Counted from the stretch's first letter, positions 45,326 through 55,183 are shown. The stretch: DNA of 64,000 bases from Clostridioides difficile_D (GCA_945861085.1 OX244046.1:1550001-1614000), one strand, 5' to 3'. Program-made: numbers and translations. Notes: a model not told the origin generated them from the letters alone.

Positions 45326-46240
45326 TTACATATTTTTATAACCTTCCAATATCCTAATATAATGATTGGCCTCTCTTAAAACATGGTCTGCTAAAAGTGG
45401 TAATATTATAGATTTTATCTTACATTGCTCTATCCCTGATGTTCCTGCTTCTTTAAAATCTTTAAATTCAACAGTTTCATTTAGAGTTTCTTCTGTAATA
45501 CTTTCAATATTAGAATCAGTCATCTCATTTGCTTTTTCAATTAAGTCATTGAATTTCATAGCAAAATCATTTGAAGTATTTATTAGCTCACCTTCAGATG
45601 GGTCTAGTAATCCTCTCATGAATAGGGCATGTTCCATCATAATATGGTTCCAGAATAATTCGATTTCTTTAGCATTTTTTGAGTCAATGTCTATTTTATT
45701 TTCAAGGTCAATTACATAAGAACGGTATAAGTTTGCTTCATGTATTAGATGTTCAATAAGTAGAGGATAGTTTGAGGTAAATAGAGTACATGATAGTACT
45801 CCATCTAGGACTCTTTCTTTTAAATTAATAAGCCCATCAAGCAATCTTATTGCATCAGAGTTAAGTTGAGCTACATAATTTACTAAGTCTTGACCAACTT
45901 GTGGATCTACACCACTTTGTAGATTTAATTCTCTTGTAGTTATGTTTTGATTTATTTCTATTCCTGTAAACTCTTGTGTTTTTTGCTCTGCACCTAATGT
46001 GAGAGTAGTTACAATTTCTTCTGAATATAATATATCAGGTCTAATTATACCATTACTAGCACTAACAGTATATGATAATAAATCTTCAAATTGTTTTTTA
46101 TAATGGTCAGCTTCCATAACAAGATTATAATCTTTACTTGTAAATCCTGCTTCTAAAAAAAGAGCATGCTCTTTCATAATTCTTGAAAAAAATAAATGTA
46201 ATTCCAGTGATAAAATAACATATTTTTGATTATCTATCAT
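45326..46240 (-). CDS. DUF2935-domain protein
   Basis: A 304-aa all-helical protein made of two similar four-helix halves, each with metal-ligand-like motifs: FFSRIMKEHALFLEAGF (residues ~13-29), and in the second half FWNHIMMEHALFMRGLLD. The HxxxExHxLF spacing resembles hemerythrin or ferritin-like sites. Function unknown. GGGAGG precedes the ATG. Confidence 0.85.
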   Translation of the reverse strand: MIDNQKYVILSLELHLFFSRIMKEHALFLEAGFTSKDYNLVMEADHYKKQFEDLLSYTVSASNGIIRPDILYSEEIVTTLTLGAEQKTQEFTGIEINQNITTRELNLQSGVDPQVGQDLVNYVAQLNSDAIRLLDGLINLKERVLDGVLSCTLFTSNYPLLIEHLIHEANLYRSYVIDLENKIDIDSKNAKEIELFWNHIMMEHALFMRGLLDPSEGELINTSNDFAMKFNDLIEKANEMTDSNIESITEETLNETVEFKDFKEAGTSGIEQCKIKSIILPLLADHVLREANHYIRILEGYKNM

Positions 46241-46416
46241 AATTTCCTCCCTTTAGAAAGTATCTTATTTATAATACTTTATTCGTAATATTTAAATTTA
46301 TGTATATTATAAATAAATTAACTGAATTCAGTTGCTACTAATATCAATAGTTCCTATTGAATTATGGGTGAAAAAATTATCTTACCACTATTTTTATTGG
46401 ATATATGGATAATAAT

Positions 46417-46800
46417 TTACTGAAAAATTCTATATATTTTATACCCTATATAAAAAAATTCTTCTCTTGCTAAAAATGGTAGTTTGCTCTTTAAACTTAT
46501 ATATTTTGTTGTAGGTGTTGGAGAACTGTAAGATTCTATTCCATAGTCCTTTGCCATTAACATTGCCCTTTTCATATGTATTGGGTCACTTACAATGATT
46601 GCTGTATGATATGAATTTTTATCCATTATCAATTTTGCGTTTTCTATATTTTTCTGTGTTATATTCGATTCTTCTTCAAGTAATATTACTTCTTCTGGTA
46701 TCCCTTGATTTGTTGCATATTGTTTTTCAGCATAAGCGTCTGATTCTTCATTTCCATCTCCAATGCCTCCTGTAAAGATTAATTTGTCTGTATAGCCATT
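46417..46800 (-). pseudogene. 5'-truncated DUF218 (YdcF/SanA-like) gene
   Basis: The open frame has no start and is closed by a stop just upstream, at 46801-46803. The protein part begins GYTDKLIFTGGIGDGNEESD and continues through KQYATNQGIPEEVILLEEES and AIIVSDPIHMKRAMLMAK, the C-terminal two-thirds of a DUF218 domain. The N-terminal membrane anchor and first Rossmann strand are missing. DUF218 proteins act in envelope or vancomycin-related functions in other bacteria. Confidence 0.75.
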
Positions 46801-46918
46801 TTATTAAATTCTTTTTATTCATATCTATTCTGCCTTATTAAAAAAATTTTGTTGCATTGACATGATAATTATAGCATGATTTTGTAATCTGGTCATTTAC
46901 ATTAAACTAAGCATGCAT

Positions 46919-46970
46919 ATTAAAGTGGGTAAGAAGAATTTTACATAAGATTCTTCTTACCCAACTTTAA
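46919..46970 (-). terminator. Hairpin terminator after the 60-aa gene
   Basis: TAAAGTGGGTAAGAAGAAT pairs with ATTCTTCTTACCCAACTTTA with one mismatch. Confidence 0.7.
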
Positions 46971-46981
46971 TATATTTAATT

Positions 46982-47164
46982 TTATGCTAAGCCGCATTCA
47001 CATAGTAGAATCATTATTCTATGGAGACATAACTCTACAATATCTTCTCCATATTTTTTTATAAAATCACCAATTTGAGTTTCTATGAATGAATAGTATT
47101 CTTTTAAACTAGCAATATATGCAGTCATTATATGAACACATTCATCAATCTTATCTTTAAACAC
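46982..47164 (-). CDS. Small protein of 60 aa, paralog of the riboswitch-linked 58-aa protein
   Basis: No known family recognised. The protein has an amphipathic helical look: KIDECVHIMTAYIASLKEYY at the N-terminus, FIETQIGDFIKKYGEDIVE, and LCLHRIMILLCECG at the end. It aligns along its whole length with the product of 62349-62525: D-[EK]-C-x-H-[IV]-[ML]-TAYI, Y, F-[IL]-[ED]-TQ-[IL]-x-DFI, [VI]-V-E-x-CLH-x-[IV]-MIL. Start is GTG behind AGGGGGA, the same leader as the paralog. No riboswitch is seen here. Confidence 0.68.
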   Translation of the reverse strand: MFKDKIDECVHIMTAYIASLKEYYSFIETQIGDFIKKYGEDIVELCLHRIMILLCECGLA

Positions 47165-47393
47165 AACAAATCCCCCTAAAAAACGAAAAATAAAAATATT
47201 CAGTAAATAGCAGATATTATTTCATTCATAAATCTATATAGTATGATATATTGCTTAGATATATTTTACAAGAGGATATGTAAAACTGGTTATCATAATT
47301 GTAAAACTGGATAAGTTTTTATTTAAAAAGAGAAATACTCCATTTTCAAATCTGACTATAGATAGTTAAGTTGGCAGATATTTAATAAGTTAA

Positions 47394-47428
47394 ATTATAT
47401 AAGTGTACTAGTAGTACACTTATATAAT
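47394..47428. terminator. Palindromic terminator downstream of panC
   Basis: Two 17-nt arms, ATTATATAAGTGTACTA and TAGTACACTTATATAAT, meet at a single G. It probably ends the pan transcript on the minus strand. Bases 47165-47393 and 47429-47521 hold no gene. Confidence 0.6.
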
Positions 47429-47521
47429 CACAATTAATCATATTCTCAAGAAACTTTAATTTTAAAATTTTCACTATTATAAAACATCATTTTATAGAGA
47501 ATATATTGTATAAAATTACAG

Positions 47522-48370
47522 TTATATGTTTAATTTAAATGTAAAGTTATCAATTAATCTAGTTTTTCCTATAAACACAGCAATTGCTATGAGTATAGAA
47601 CTTTCTATTTGTTCAACAGGTTGTAATGTTTCACTATCTACAATTTCAACATAATCTATTTTTGCTAAGTGCTCAGATTTTATTTTAGATATTATTAATT
47701 CTTTTATATTTTTTAAATTTAGATTGCCTTTTGCTAGTTCTTCTTTTGCCAAATTTAGGCTCTCATTTAGGATTAGAGCAGATTTTCTCTCTTCATCTGA
47801 GAGATATATATTTCTTGAACTTTTTGCTAACCCATCATTTTCACGAACTATAGGACAGCCTATTATCTCTGTGTCTATGTTCAAATCTTTGACCATTCTT
47901 TTAATTACTGCCAATTGTTGAGCATCTTTTTCTCCAAAATAAGCTTTATCAGGAGTTACTATATTTAGAAATTTTGAAACAACTAGGCAAACTCCTCCAA
48001 AATGAACAGGTCTTTTAGATCCACAAAGAAAATCTGTAAGTCCAGACACATTTATAGTAGTACAATTGCCTTTTAAATACATTTCTTCTGATGATGGGTT
48101 AAAGACTACTGATGCACCACTATCCATACAGTATTTAAAATCCTTTTCTATATCTCTTGGATAGCTATTAAAATCTTCATTTGGTCCAAATTGAGTTGGA
48201 TTTACAAAAACACTTACTACTACTTTATCATTTTCTTTTACAGCTTTTTTAATAAGACTTTGGTGTCCTTCATGTAAAAATCCCATTGTAGTAACAAGCC
48301 CTATAGAATAACCTTCTTTTTTCCAGTCTTTAATTATATTTCTTAGTGATTTTATTTCTGTTATAAGCAT
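47522..48370 (-). CDS. panC: Pantothenate synthetase (PanC)
   Basis: A 282-aa ligase that joins pantoate and beta-alanine using ATP. It shows GLVTTMGFLHEGHQSLI, FVNPTQFGPNEDFNSYPR, and FGEKDAQQLAVI, with LAKSSRNIYLS near residue 180. Third gene of panG-panB-panC. No panD (aspartate decarboxylase) is found beside it, so beta-alanine must come from elsewhere. Confidence 0.95.
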   Translation of the reverse strand: MLITEIKSLRNIIKDWKKEGYSIGLVTTMGFLHEGHQSLIKKAVKENDKVVVSVFVNPTQFGPNEDFNSYPRDIEKDFKYCMDSGASVVFNPSSEEMYLKGNCTTINVSGLTDFLCGSKRPVHFGGVCLVVSKFLNIVTPDKAYFGEKDAQQLAVIKRMVKDLNIDTEIIGCPIVRENDGLAKSSRNIYLSDEERKSALILNESLNLAKEELAKGNLNLKNIKELIISKIKSEHLAKIDYVEIVDSETLQPVEQIESSILIAIAVFIGKTRLIDNFTFKLNI

Positions 48371-48388
48371 TTTGTACCATCCTTAATC

Positions 48389-49216
48389 TTAATATAGTTT
48401 TTCTAATTCAGATTCATTTATTGAAAAGCTATGTTTTTCTTGTGGAAATGCACCTGTATTAACTTCTAGTATGTAATTTTTAATTGAATCTTTCATTATA
48501 TCTCCTACATTTGCATATTGCTTTACAAATTTAGGGACGAAATCTCCAAACATTCCCAACATATCTTGATAAACTAAAATTTGTCCATCACAATTAATTC
48601 CTGCTCCTATCCCTATTGTAGGAATTGAAATAGAATTAGTTATCATTTCAGCTATTTTTGTAGGAACTCCTTCAAGAACAATAGAGAATGCACCTGCTTT
48701 TTCTATTAATTTAGCATCTTCAATAAGTTGTTTTGCTGTTTCACTAGTATTTCCTTGAACCTTGAACCCACCAAATGAATTTACAGATTGAGGAGTTAGT
48801 CCTAAATGACCCATTACAGGTATTTGAGCATTTACAATGCTTTCTATTTGCTTTATAATGTTTGAGCCACCTTCTAACTTTACAGCATGAGCGCCACCTT
48901 CTTTTACAAGTCTACCAGCATTTTTGACAGCATCTTCTATAGAAACGTGGTAAGATAGAAAAGGCATATCACTTACGATTAAGGCATTTTTTGCACCATT
49001 TTTGACAGCTTTTGTATGATATATAATTTCATCTATAGTAACAGATAGAGTGTTTTCTTCACCTTTTATAACCATTCCCAATGAATCTCCTATTAAAATA
49101 CCATTTATATCACACTCGTCCATTATTTTTGCTATTGAGTAATCATAAGCAGTAAGCATAGATAGCTTTTTTCCTTCACTTTTAGCATTTTTAAAAGTCA
49201 GTATAGTGTTTTTCAT
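48389..49216 (-). CDS. panB: Ketopantoate hydroxymethyltransferase (PanB)
   Basis: A 275-aa enzyme making ketopantoate from 2-oxoisovalerate. It shows MLTAYDYSIAKI, ILIGDSLGMVIKG, AVKLEGG, and MGHLGLTPQS. Its start overlaps the panG end by 26 nt. GGAGGAAAAAACA precedes the ATG. Confidence 0.95.
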   Translation of the reverse strand: MKNTILTFKNAKSEGKKLSMLTAYDYSIAKIMDECDINGILIGDSLGMVIKGEENTLSVTIDEIIYHTKAVKNGAKNALIVSDMPFLSYHVSIEDAVKNAGRLVKEGGAHAVKLEGGSNIIKQIESIVNAQIPVMGHLGLTPQSVNSFGGFKVQGNTSETAKQLIEDAKLIEKAGAFSIVLEGVPTKIAEMITNSISIPTIGIGAGINCDGQILVYQDMLGMFGDFVPKFVKQYANVGDIMKDSIKNYILEVNTGAFPQEKHSFSINESELEKLY

Positions 49217-50129
49217 TGTTTTTTCCTCCTAAAATTTTGTAAATTTCCTTGTATTTTTCAGACTTATTTATTAAATTCTCGACTGCATTTTCTATAGTAA
49301 TATTTTTTGTATGTTTTAATGAATTGTCATTTGCTAAGGCTATTATTTTTAGTAGATTTAGAGAGAGGATTTTATAAATATCCTTATCTTTGTTATCTAA
49401 TGCTGATAAATGTTTTCTTATTGGTGTTATATCTCCACGAACAACAGGTCCAGTAAGAGCTTTAGTAAATCCATCATCAAATATATTTTCTATATTTATC
49501 TTAACTAAAGGACTTATTGCTTTTAAAGCTTCTCCTTCAGATAAACCCAATTTGATAAAGTAATTTACTCCCACGTCCAGTAAAGATAATACTAAATTTG
49601 AAACTAAAACATTAGCTAAATGATAAGTAGATGAAGTATCTTTATCTCTTATAAAAAACTGGTTTCCCAAGTTATTTATAAAATTTTGGATAAATAAATC
49701 ATCTTTTTCATTATCACCTTCTATGGAAAAACAAATGTCTTTCATTTTTTTTATATCAGTATTTTTATTGGAAAATGCAAATATAGGATGGATAGAATAA
49801 ATTAATGCACCTGCTTTTTTTGAACAGAACAATATACTAGATTTTAAAGAGCCACTTGTGTGGCAAATGTATTTATGCTTTAAATTAAATTTGGAAAGTT
49901 TTTTGTCTATAATTTCAATAGAGTCATCTGATGTTGTAATAAATAATATATCGTTTTCATAAATAATATCTTTCAAATTATTGTAAATCTTTGTTTTCGT
50001 TAAATCTGTTGATTCTAATAAAGATAATTGATTTCTTCCATAAAAGCCTGTTACACAATAATCTTTTGATAAAAAATAATTTGCCAAAGATGTGCCAACT
50101 TTTCCAGAACCAATAAATCCTATTTTAAT
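49191..50129 (-). CDS. panG: PanG-type ketopantoate reductase (Rossmann plus DUF2520)
   Basis: A 312-aa protein: an N-terminal Rossmann domain (KIGFIGSGKVGTSLANYF) and a C-terminal DUF2520 domain (about 165-290; TYHLANVLVSNLVLSLLD). It differs from PanE but sits with panB and panC, as expected of PanG, the alternative ketopantoate reductase (established for Francisella and relatives). The motif-bearing N-terminus has no ATG/GTG/TTG. The codon at proper distance from AGGTGA is ATT (50127-50129), so I infer an AUU start. The first in-frame TTG would cut off the nucleotide-binding loop. Confidence 0.85.
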   Translation of the reverse strand: MKIGFIGSGKVGTSLANYFLSKDYCVTGFYGRNQLSLLESTDLTKTKIYNNLKDIIYENDILFITTSDDSIEIIDKKLSKFNLKHKYICHTSGSLKSSILFCSKKAGALIYSIHPIFAFSNKNTDIKKMKDICFSIEGDNEKDDLFIQNFINNLGNQFFIRDKDTSSTYHLANVLVSNLVLSLLDVGVNYFIKLGLSEGEALKAISPLVKINIENIFDDGFTKALTGPVVRGDITPIRKHLSALDNKDKDIYKILSLNLLKIIALANDNSLKHTKNITIENAVENLINKSEKYKEIYKILGGKNNEKHYTDF

Positions 50130-50281
50130 AGTATCACCTCCACTTTGTGATACAACATCTTAATTTCCAATCTCATTCCTGAGGATATGAGTTACATAAG
50201 ACAAAATAATTAAAAACATCTAAAGTATAGTTCTTATAGCAAGATACCATCCAATGAACATTTTACCATTTTAATAAAAAA

Positions 50282-50312
50282 TTGACAATTAATTCTATAA
50301 AAGTTTATATAA
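50282..50312 (+). promoter_or_regulatory. Candidate promoter before the pdcA-like gene
   Basis: TTGACA at 50282 and a TATAAT-like sequence near 50307 fit sigma-A spacing. It is 270 bp before the start, leaving a long AT-rich leader. No riboswitch was recognised in 50130-50582. Confidence 0.45.
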
Positions 50313-50582
50313 TAAAATCAAATACAAGTAAAAGAAATTATGATATTTAGTTAAAATCTAATGTAAGATTAATATCTATTGTGTAATAATAATTTATTTT
50401 AAAATGATAATACTATATTGCTGTATTTTTTTAATCAACTATAATTTAAAATATGAAGTAATAAATTTTCTAATTAAACTGGCACACTTAACTTACATAT
50501 AAATGACAAATAAATCTTCTGTAACAAAAATAATTTTAGGAATATTGTTATAAATAGTTGTAATAATGAAGGAGGTAAGTAT

Positions 50583-52676
50583 ATGAATAAACATAATCTT
50601 GAGGCTATATTAAATCAACTACAGATTAATATATACGTTACAGATATTCATACTAATAAAATTATTTTCATGAATGAAAATATGAAAAAAGAATATAATA
50701 TTTTAACTCCAGAAGGAAAAGTTTGTTGGGAGGTATTATATCCTTAAAAAAATGCCCCTTGTAGTTTTTGTAAGGTTTTAGAATTGTTAAAGAATAATAA
50801 AAAAGGAATACTAATAAAATGGTATGAAGAATGTAATAAGTTAAATCGTGTTTTTGAAAATTATGATAGTTTAATTACATGGCAAGATGGTACAGTTGTT
50901 CATATACATCAATCTATAGATATTACAAATTCCACAAACTTAAATGAACAAATTAAGGTTAATGAATTTTATCAAATATCAAATAACAAAGAAGAAAAAG
51001 AAGATTTTAATGTCTTAAGAGGTAAATTTGATTATGATTCTACATTACTTTATGATGCTTTGATTGGAGGTACAGACGAATATATATATATTTGTAATAT
51101 GAAAACAGGAGTGTTTCGATATTCACCATCACAAGTTGAATTATTTGATTTACCAGGAGAAATTGTGAAAAATCCACTTAGTTACTGGAAAAAAATTGTA
51201 CATCCAGAGGATTGGAAACGTTTTTATAAATCGAACATGGAAATAGGTAAAAATCATATGGACTGTCATTCAGTGGAATTTCGGGCTAAAAATCGTAGTG
51301 GAGAATATGTATGGTTAAGATGCAGAGGACAACTAATGCGTGATGAATTTGGAGAACCAAGTATTTTTGCAGGAATAATGACACAGTTAGGTAAACAAAA
51401 TAAGATTGATTCATTGACACAATTGTTGAATTACTATGAATTTATGAGTGTATTTGAGAATAAAATTTCAAATCCTATGATTGAAAAATTATGCATAGTA
51501 TTACTAAATCTTGATGATTTTAAAAATGTTAATTAGATGTATGATAGAGATTTTGGAGATAATATAATAAAAACTTTAGCACAATCTATACAGTCTATTT
51601 TACCAGGTAATGCTGAACTTTATAAACTTGATGGAGATGAAATGGGAATTCTCGTTGATAATGTTGAAGAAAAGGAAATTCAAATTCTATATGAACAAAT
51701 ACAGAATATGATTATACATCTTCAGTTATGGAGGAAATATGGATTAAATATAACGATTTCTGCTGGTTGTGTAATATATCCAAAACATGGAGATACAGTA
51801 AAAGAACTTTATAAATACGCTAGTTACTCTTTACAGTATGCTAAAGAGCATGGAAAGAATAGGCTTGTTTTTTTCTCTGAAGAAATATTAAAAAATAAAA
51901 TGTATTCATTAGAAATGATGTGGGATTTGAAAGCATCAATTAATGATAATTTTAGAGGATTTAGCCTTCGATTTCAGCCACAAGTGGATACACAAAGTCA
52001 TAAGATAATAGGTGTAGAAGTACTTTTAAGATGGACCAATGATAAATGTAAAGCGATTTCTCCTTTGGAATTTATTCCAATATTAGAAGAAAATGATATG
52101 ATAAATGTTGTGGGAGCATGGGTGCTTCGAATGGCATTACGTACTTGCAGGGACTGGATTAATTATTATCCTTTTTTTACAGTAAGTGTAAATGTTTCAG
52201 CTGTTCAAATATTAGAGGATATATTTATTGAAGATACAATAAAAATTATAGATGAGGAAAATTTTCCTTATCAAAATCTTGTTTTAGAATTGACAGAAAG
52301 TCATACAGTACAAAATATGAGTATTTTACAAGATAAGTTTAAGGTTTTGCAAGACTTAAGAATTCATATTGCTATGGATGATTTTGGTACTGGCTACTCA
52401 TCTTTAGAAGTTTTAAAATTTTCTCCAATAGATATAGTGAAAATTGATAGAGTCTTTGTCAAAGATATATTAAAAAGCAAGTTTGATGCTATATTTATAC
52501 ATTTTATTGTTGCAATTTGTCATGATGTAGGAATAAAAGTTTGTTTGGAAGGAGTAGAAACACAGGAAGAGTATGATTTAGTTAAACAAATGAAACCAGA
52601 TTATATACAAGGATATTTCTTTGGAAAGCCACAGACAGCAATAGAAATCTTTGATATTTTAAAACTAGAAAATTAA
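50583..52676 (+). pseudogene. pdcA: PAS-GGDEF-EAL protein gene (probably pdcA) with two nonsense codons
   Basis: One continuous frame of 698 codons from ATG 50583 (AAGGAGG site) is interrupted at codon 55 (TAA, 50745-50747) and codon 318 (TAG, 51534-51536), with no frameshift. The pieces are an N-terminal PAS region with a CW...PC.FC Cys motif, a PAS_3 domain (about 150-260), a degenerate GGDEF (DGDEM) and an EAL domain whose EAL reads EVL but which keeps ELTES and DDFGTGYSS. Next to pan genes in strain 630 lies CD1515 (pdcA), a CodY-linked c-di-GMP phosphodiesterase; this is its likely counterpart. Without read-through only a 54-aa peptide is made. Reinitiation at ATG 51537 could yield a 379-aa EAL-bearing fragment. 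Confidence 0.85.
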
Positions 52677-52693
52677 TACTAATTGTATTTTTA

Positions 52694-52722
52694 CTTTTAT
52701 ATTAACTATATGGATTTAAAAT
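52694..52722 (+). repeat. Single degenerate CRISPR-repeat-like sequence (copy 1)
   Basis: CTTTTATATTAACTATATGG followed by ATTTAAAAT resembles the 29-bp C. difficile CRISPR repeat (GTTTTATATTAACTA-W-GTGG...). Only one unit is present and no spacers follow, so it is not an array. A closer copy lies at 59971. Confidence 0.5.
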
Positions 52723-52740
52723 TAGATAAAGAAAAGAAGC

Positions 52741-52845
52741 ATTTATTTTAAATATTATATTAATGATATTTTAGTATTTAAAAATATAACTCAAATTGGT
52801 GGAAATGATAAAACATTTAGTAAAGTAGAGACATTAGCTAAATAA
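52741..52845 (+). pseudogene. Possible remnant of a cell-wall-binding repeat gene
   Basis: A 34-codon open frame without start reads ITQIGGNDKTFSKVETLAK at its end, similar to the IGG-D-R-Y-T-A motif of cell-wall-binding repeat 2. Similarity is short. Confidence 0.3.
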
Positions 52846-52901
52846 AAAAAGAAGGTAGCAACTAGGGTGCTGTTCAGGGCTAGTTGTTATCTTCTTTTTT
52901 T
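52846..52901 (+). terminator. Strong terminator
   Basis: AAAAAAAGAAGGTAGCAACTAG pairs, with small mismatches, with CTAGTTGTTATCTTCTTTTTTT. Readable on both strands. Confidence 0.8.
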
Positions 52902-52918
52902 ATTTAATTATTAAATTT

Positions 52919-53236
52919 TTATATAGTTATATATTTATTTCTAATTAAGTAATATGATACCAGTGTTATAACAGATACCAATATTACTGCTATCATTACA
53001 GCATCTGAACTTTTTATTAATAAACCCATTATTATATATTCCAAGTCTATTAAATAATGATAAAGTATTTCTAATTTAACAGTTCTTTTTCTAGCTATGT
53101 TTTCATATCTTGATTCTAATTTATTAAAATATTTTTCACTGCAAAAGTTAGTTTTATGCTTAATTAAATATCTTATTGTAGTACATATTATATTTTCTGT
53201 TCCAATAAGGATAAGTAAGGTGTTCCAATAATTCAT
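52919..53236 (-). CDS. Small membrane protein, unknown
   Basis: A 105-aa protein with about three helices: YWNTLLILIGTENIICTTIR at the start and a C-terminal hydrophobic pair (AVMIAVILVSVITLVSYYL). The basic middle part contains KLESRYENIARKRTVKLE. No family recognised. It follows the CPBP gene by 27 nt and is probably co-transcribed; AAGGAGAT serves as ribosome site. Confidence 0.6.
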   Translation of the reverse strand: MNYWNTLLILIGTENIICTTIRYLIKHKTNFCSEKYFNKLESRYENIARKRTVKLEILYHYLIDLEYIIMGLLIKSSDAVMIAVILVSVITLVSYYLIRNKYITI

Positions 53237-53263
53237 GTGGGATATCTCCTTACATAATAATCT

Positions 53264-54250
53264 TTATGTGTTTTGTTTATACTCTTTTGTAAATAGAAAT
53301 GGAACATAAAAAATTAAAATGAGTATGGATATTTCTACTATATCAGAATGAGTAATAGCTGAACCATAGGTAATACTAGAAGCTGATATAAGAAAAGATG
53401 TATTATTTAAAGCGTGTATTATAGCACAAAACCATACATTTTTAGTCTTCATATAGACATATCCTAAAAATATTGAAATTCCAAATATGTATATTGAGCG
53501 ACATATTAAGCCTAATACTGGTGTTTCAGGTGTATATAATGTAAATATTAGAGGTAAATGCCATAAACTCCAACACATACTTAGTGCTATAATACCTATT
53601 TTTTTACCTAATCTATCAAAAAAAATATCTTGCAAAAACCCTCTCCAACCGTATTCTTCACCAAAAAAAAGATATATAGAGAAGAAGGACATCATAAAAG
53701 AGAATATATAATTTAAAATACCTTCATAGTTAGGTTGATTTCCTTGTATTATCAAGCTAACTGATACTGGAATAATTTTGGAAAGCATGAAATAAAAAAT
53801 TAATAAAGAACCTATTTTAATATTTTTTATAGGATACAAATCTTTTATACTATCAGAATAAAGAATAATAAACAAACTACTTGTAATAATCAATATAGTA
53901 TTTAATGATTGAAATTGCTGATTATTTATTAAGTTTAATAATTCAATAATAAGTAAAAATAAATAAATTAGAAAAAATAATATTATTGATGAATAAAACT
54001 TATATTTATCATTAGTCATTCCTTCTGTATAAAATTTTGCAATTGCAACTGAAGATAAGGGTAATACCATCATGAATAATCCAAAGTTTTCTGGGTCAAT
54101 AAATTTATTGAAATATAACAGAGAACCTAATAAATAAGTTAAACCAAAAGTTATAGCAAAAAATATTATAATCTGAACCTTCTTTCTTTTTGCTTCGTTT
54201 TCAATATATCTTGGGTTTAATAAATTAATCCATTTTTCTTGTATTTTCAA
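53264..54250 (-). CDS. CPBP-family intramembrane protease (full copy)
   Basis: A 328-aa membrane protein with about eight helices and all CPBP motifs: EEYGWRGFLQD (EExxxR), CWSLWHLPLIF and FCAIIHALNNTSFL. It begins with the cytosolic KWINLLNPRYIENEAKRKK. Such proteins work in bacteriocin immunity or membrane-protein processing. Start is TTG behind GGGAGGGG. The first ~40 codons and upstream region recur in broken form at 60440-60680. Confidence 0.85.
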   Translation of the reverse strand: MKIQEKWINLLNPRYIENEAKRKKVQIIIFFAITFGLTYLLGSLLYFNKFIDPENFGLFMMVLPLSSVAIAKFYTEGMTNDKYKFYSSIILFFLIYLFLLIIELLNLINNQQFQSLNTILIITSSLFIILYSDSIKDLYPIKNIKIGSLLIFYFMLSKIIPVSVSLIIQGNQPNYEGILNYIFSFMMSFFSIYLFFGEEYGWRGFLQDIFFDRLGKKIGIIALSMCWSLWHLPLIFTLYTPETPVLGLICRSIYIFGISIFLGYVYMKTKNVWFCAIIHALNNTSFLISASSITYGSAITHSDIVEISILILIFYVPFLFTKEYKQNT

Positions 54251-54499
54251 TAGAACCCCTCCCTCATTTAAAACATTACTTTCTTTTTTATAATCACCAA
54301 TTCATTTTGTATTTAATTTAGTTTTCTTAATCAAAGTATAGCAGTAACATAATTGGAAAGAGTGTCTAAAATATTACAAATATGTGTAATAAAATTTAAT
54401 GATAATATATTGAATATCAAAAAAATAACTATTCTATAAAAACGGATTTAAATTTCTGAATATTTATATTATAATTTATATAAACTAGGAAGTGCTCTT

Positions 54500-54689
54500 A
54501 TGAAATTTAAAAAATTTGTACGATTTATAATATTAGTACTGATGATTTTTTAGGTATGTGTAGCATTTGTTTTTGTTGATTAAGAACCTAATAGTAAAGC
54601 GATGTTAAACAGCAAAGAGAAGTGTATTAAGTCTTACTTGGACTGATTATGTAGATGTTTTTATAGGAACTAGATTTGGTTTAAAATAA
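54500..54689 (+). pseudogene. Broken small membrane/secreted protein gene
   Basis: ATG behind AGGAAGTG opens MKFKKFVRFIILVLMIF, then TAG; the frame goes on as VCVAFVFVD, then TAA, then EPNSKAMLNSKEK. A shift leads into TWTDYVDVFIGTRFGLK and a stop. Two stops and one frameshift mark it as decayed. Family unknown. Confidence 0.45.
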
Positions 54690-54718
54690 AATATAAATAT
54701 AGAATTTAGGTGCTTTTT

Positions 54719-55006
54719 ATGAGAAAGGTTTTATGGATTTTATATAGTTTTATAGTTATTATGATTAATTTTATATTAAAAGAAAAAAGTTATAACTTTA
54801 TTTTATTAGCAATATTTTTTATACTACTATTAATTCAAAATGGTATATTAAAAACAGGTTATCAAAATAGAGCTACCTTTTATCAAGATAATTATCTTAA
54901 TGAAGAAGATAAAGATGATGAGATAAAACTTATGACTATAAAAAATTTTATATTTTTATCTTTACCATTATGTTTTAACATACTATTTAATTATCTAACT
55001 TCTTAA
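54719..55006 (+). CDS. Small membrane protein, unknown
   Basis: A 95-aa protein with two N-terminal helices (VLWILYSFIVIMINFIL; NFILLAIFFILLLIQ), an acidic loop (NYLNEEDKDDEIK) and one C-terminal helix. Start ATG 54719 follows TAGGTG at 8 nt. It is followed at a short distance by a terminator. No family recognised. Confidence 0.6.
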   Translation: MRKVLWILYSFIVIMINFILKEKSYNFILLAIFFILLLIQNGILKTGYQNRATFYQDNYLNEEDKDDEIKLMTIKNFIFLSLPLCFNILFNYLTS

Positions 55007-55056
55007 ATGGTTTTTAAATTTATTTTAGTTGTAGATAAATTTAATTTAAATGTTAG

Positions 55057-55091
55057 AAAAAAGGTGATAGGTAGTTTCTATCACCTTTTTA
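55057..55091 (+). terminator. Terminator after the small membrane protein gene
   Basis: AAAAAGGTGATAG pairs with CTATCACCTTTTT. Confidence 0.85.
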
Positions 55092-55155
55092 ATATATTAT
55101 ATTTCAAACATAATTTTTTGTTAGTTAAAAAAATTATAGTGTATATATTAACAAT

Positions 55156-55183
55156 AAAAAAAGACCCTAAAAAGAGTCTTTCC
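55156..55183 (-). terminator. Terminator of csp copy 1
   Basis: On the minus strand AAAGACTCTTTTTAGGGTCTTT followed by TTTTATT; stem AAAGAC / GTCTTT. Confidence 0.75.

Noticed and set aside
47165..47393. A second c-di-GMP riboswitch before the 60-aa paralog
   Set aside because: Looked for CAAA, GACGCAAAGC and CAGCCAGTTGCC blocks on the minus strand; none is present.
51534..51539. TAG-ATG in the pdcA-like gene as programmed read-through
   Set aside because: A second in-frame stop at codon 55 and lack of any special context make simple decay more likely.
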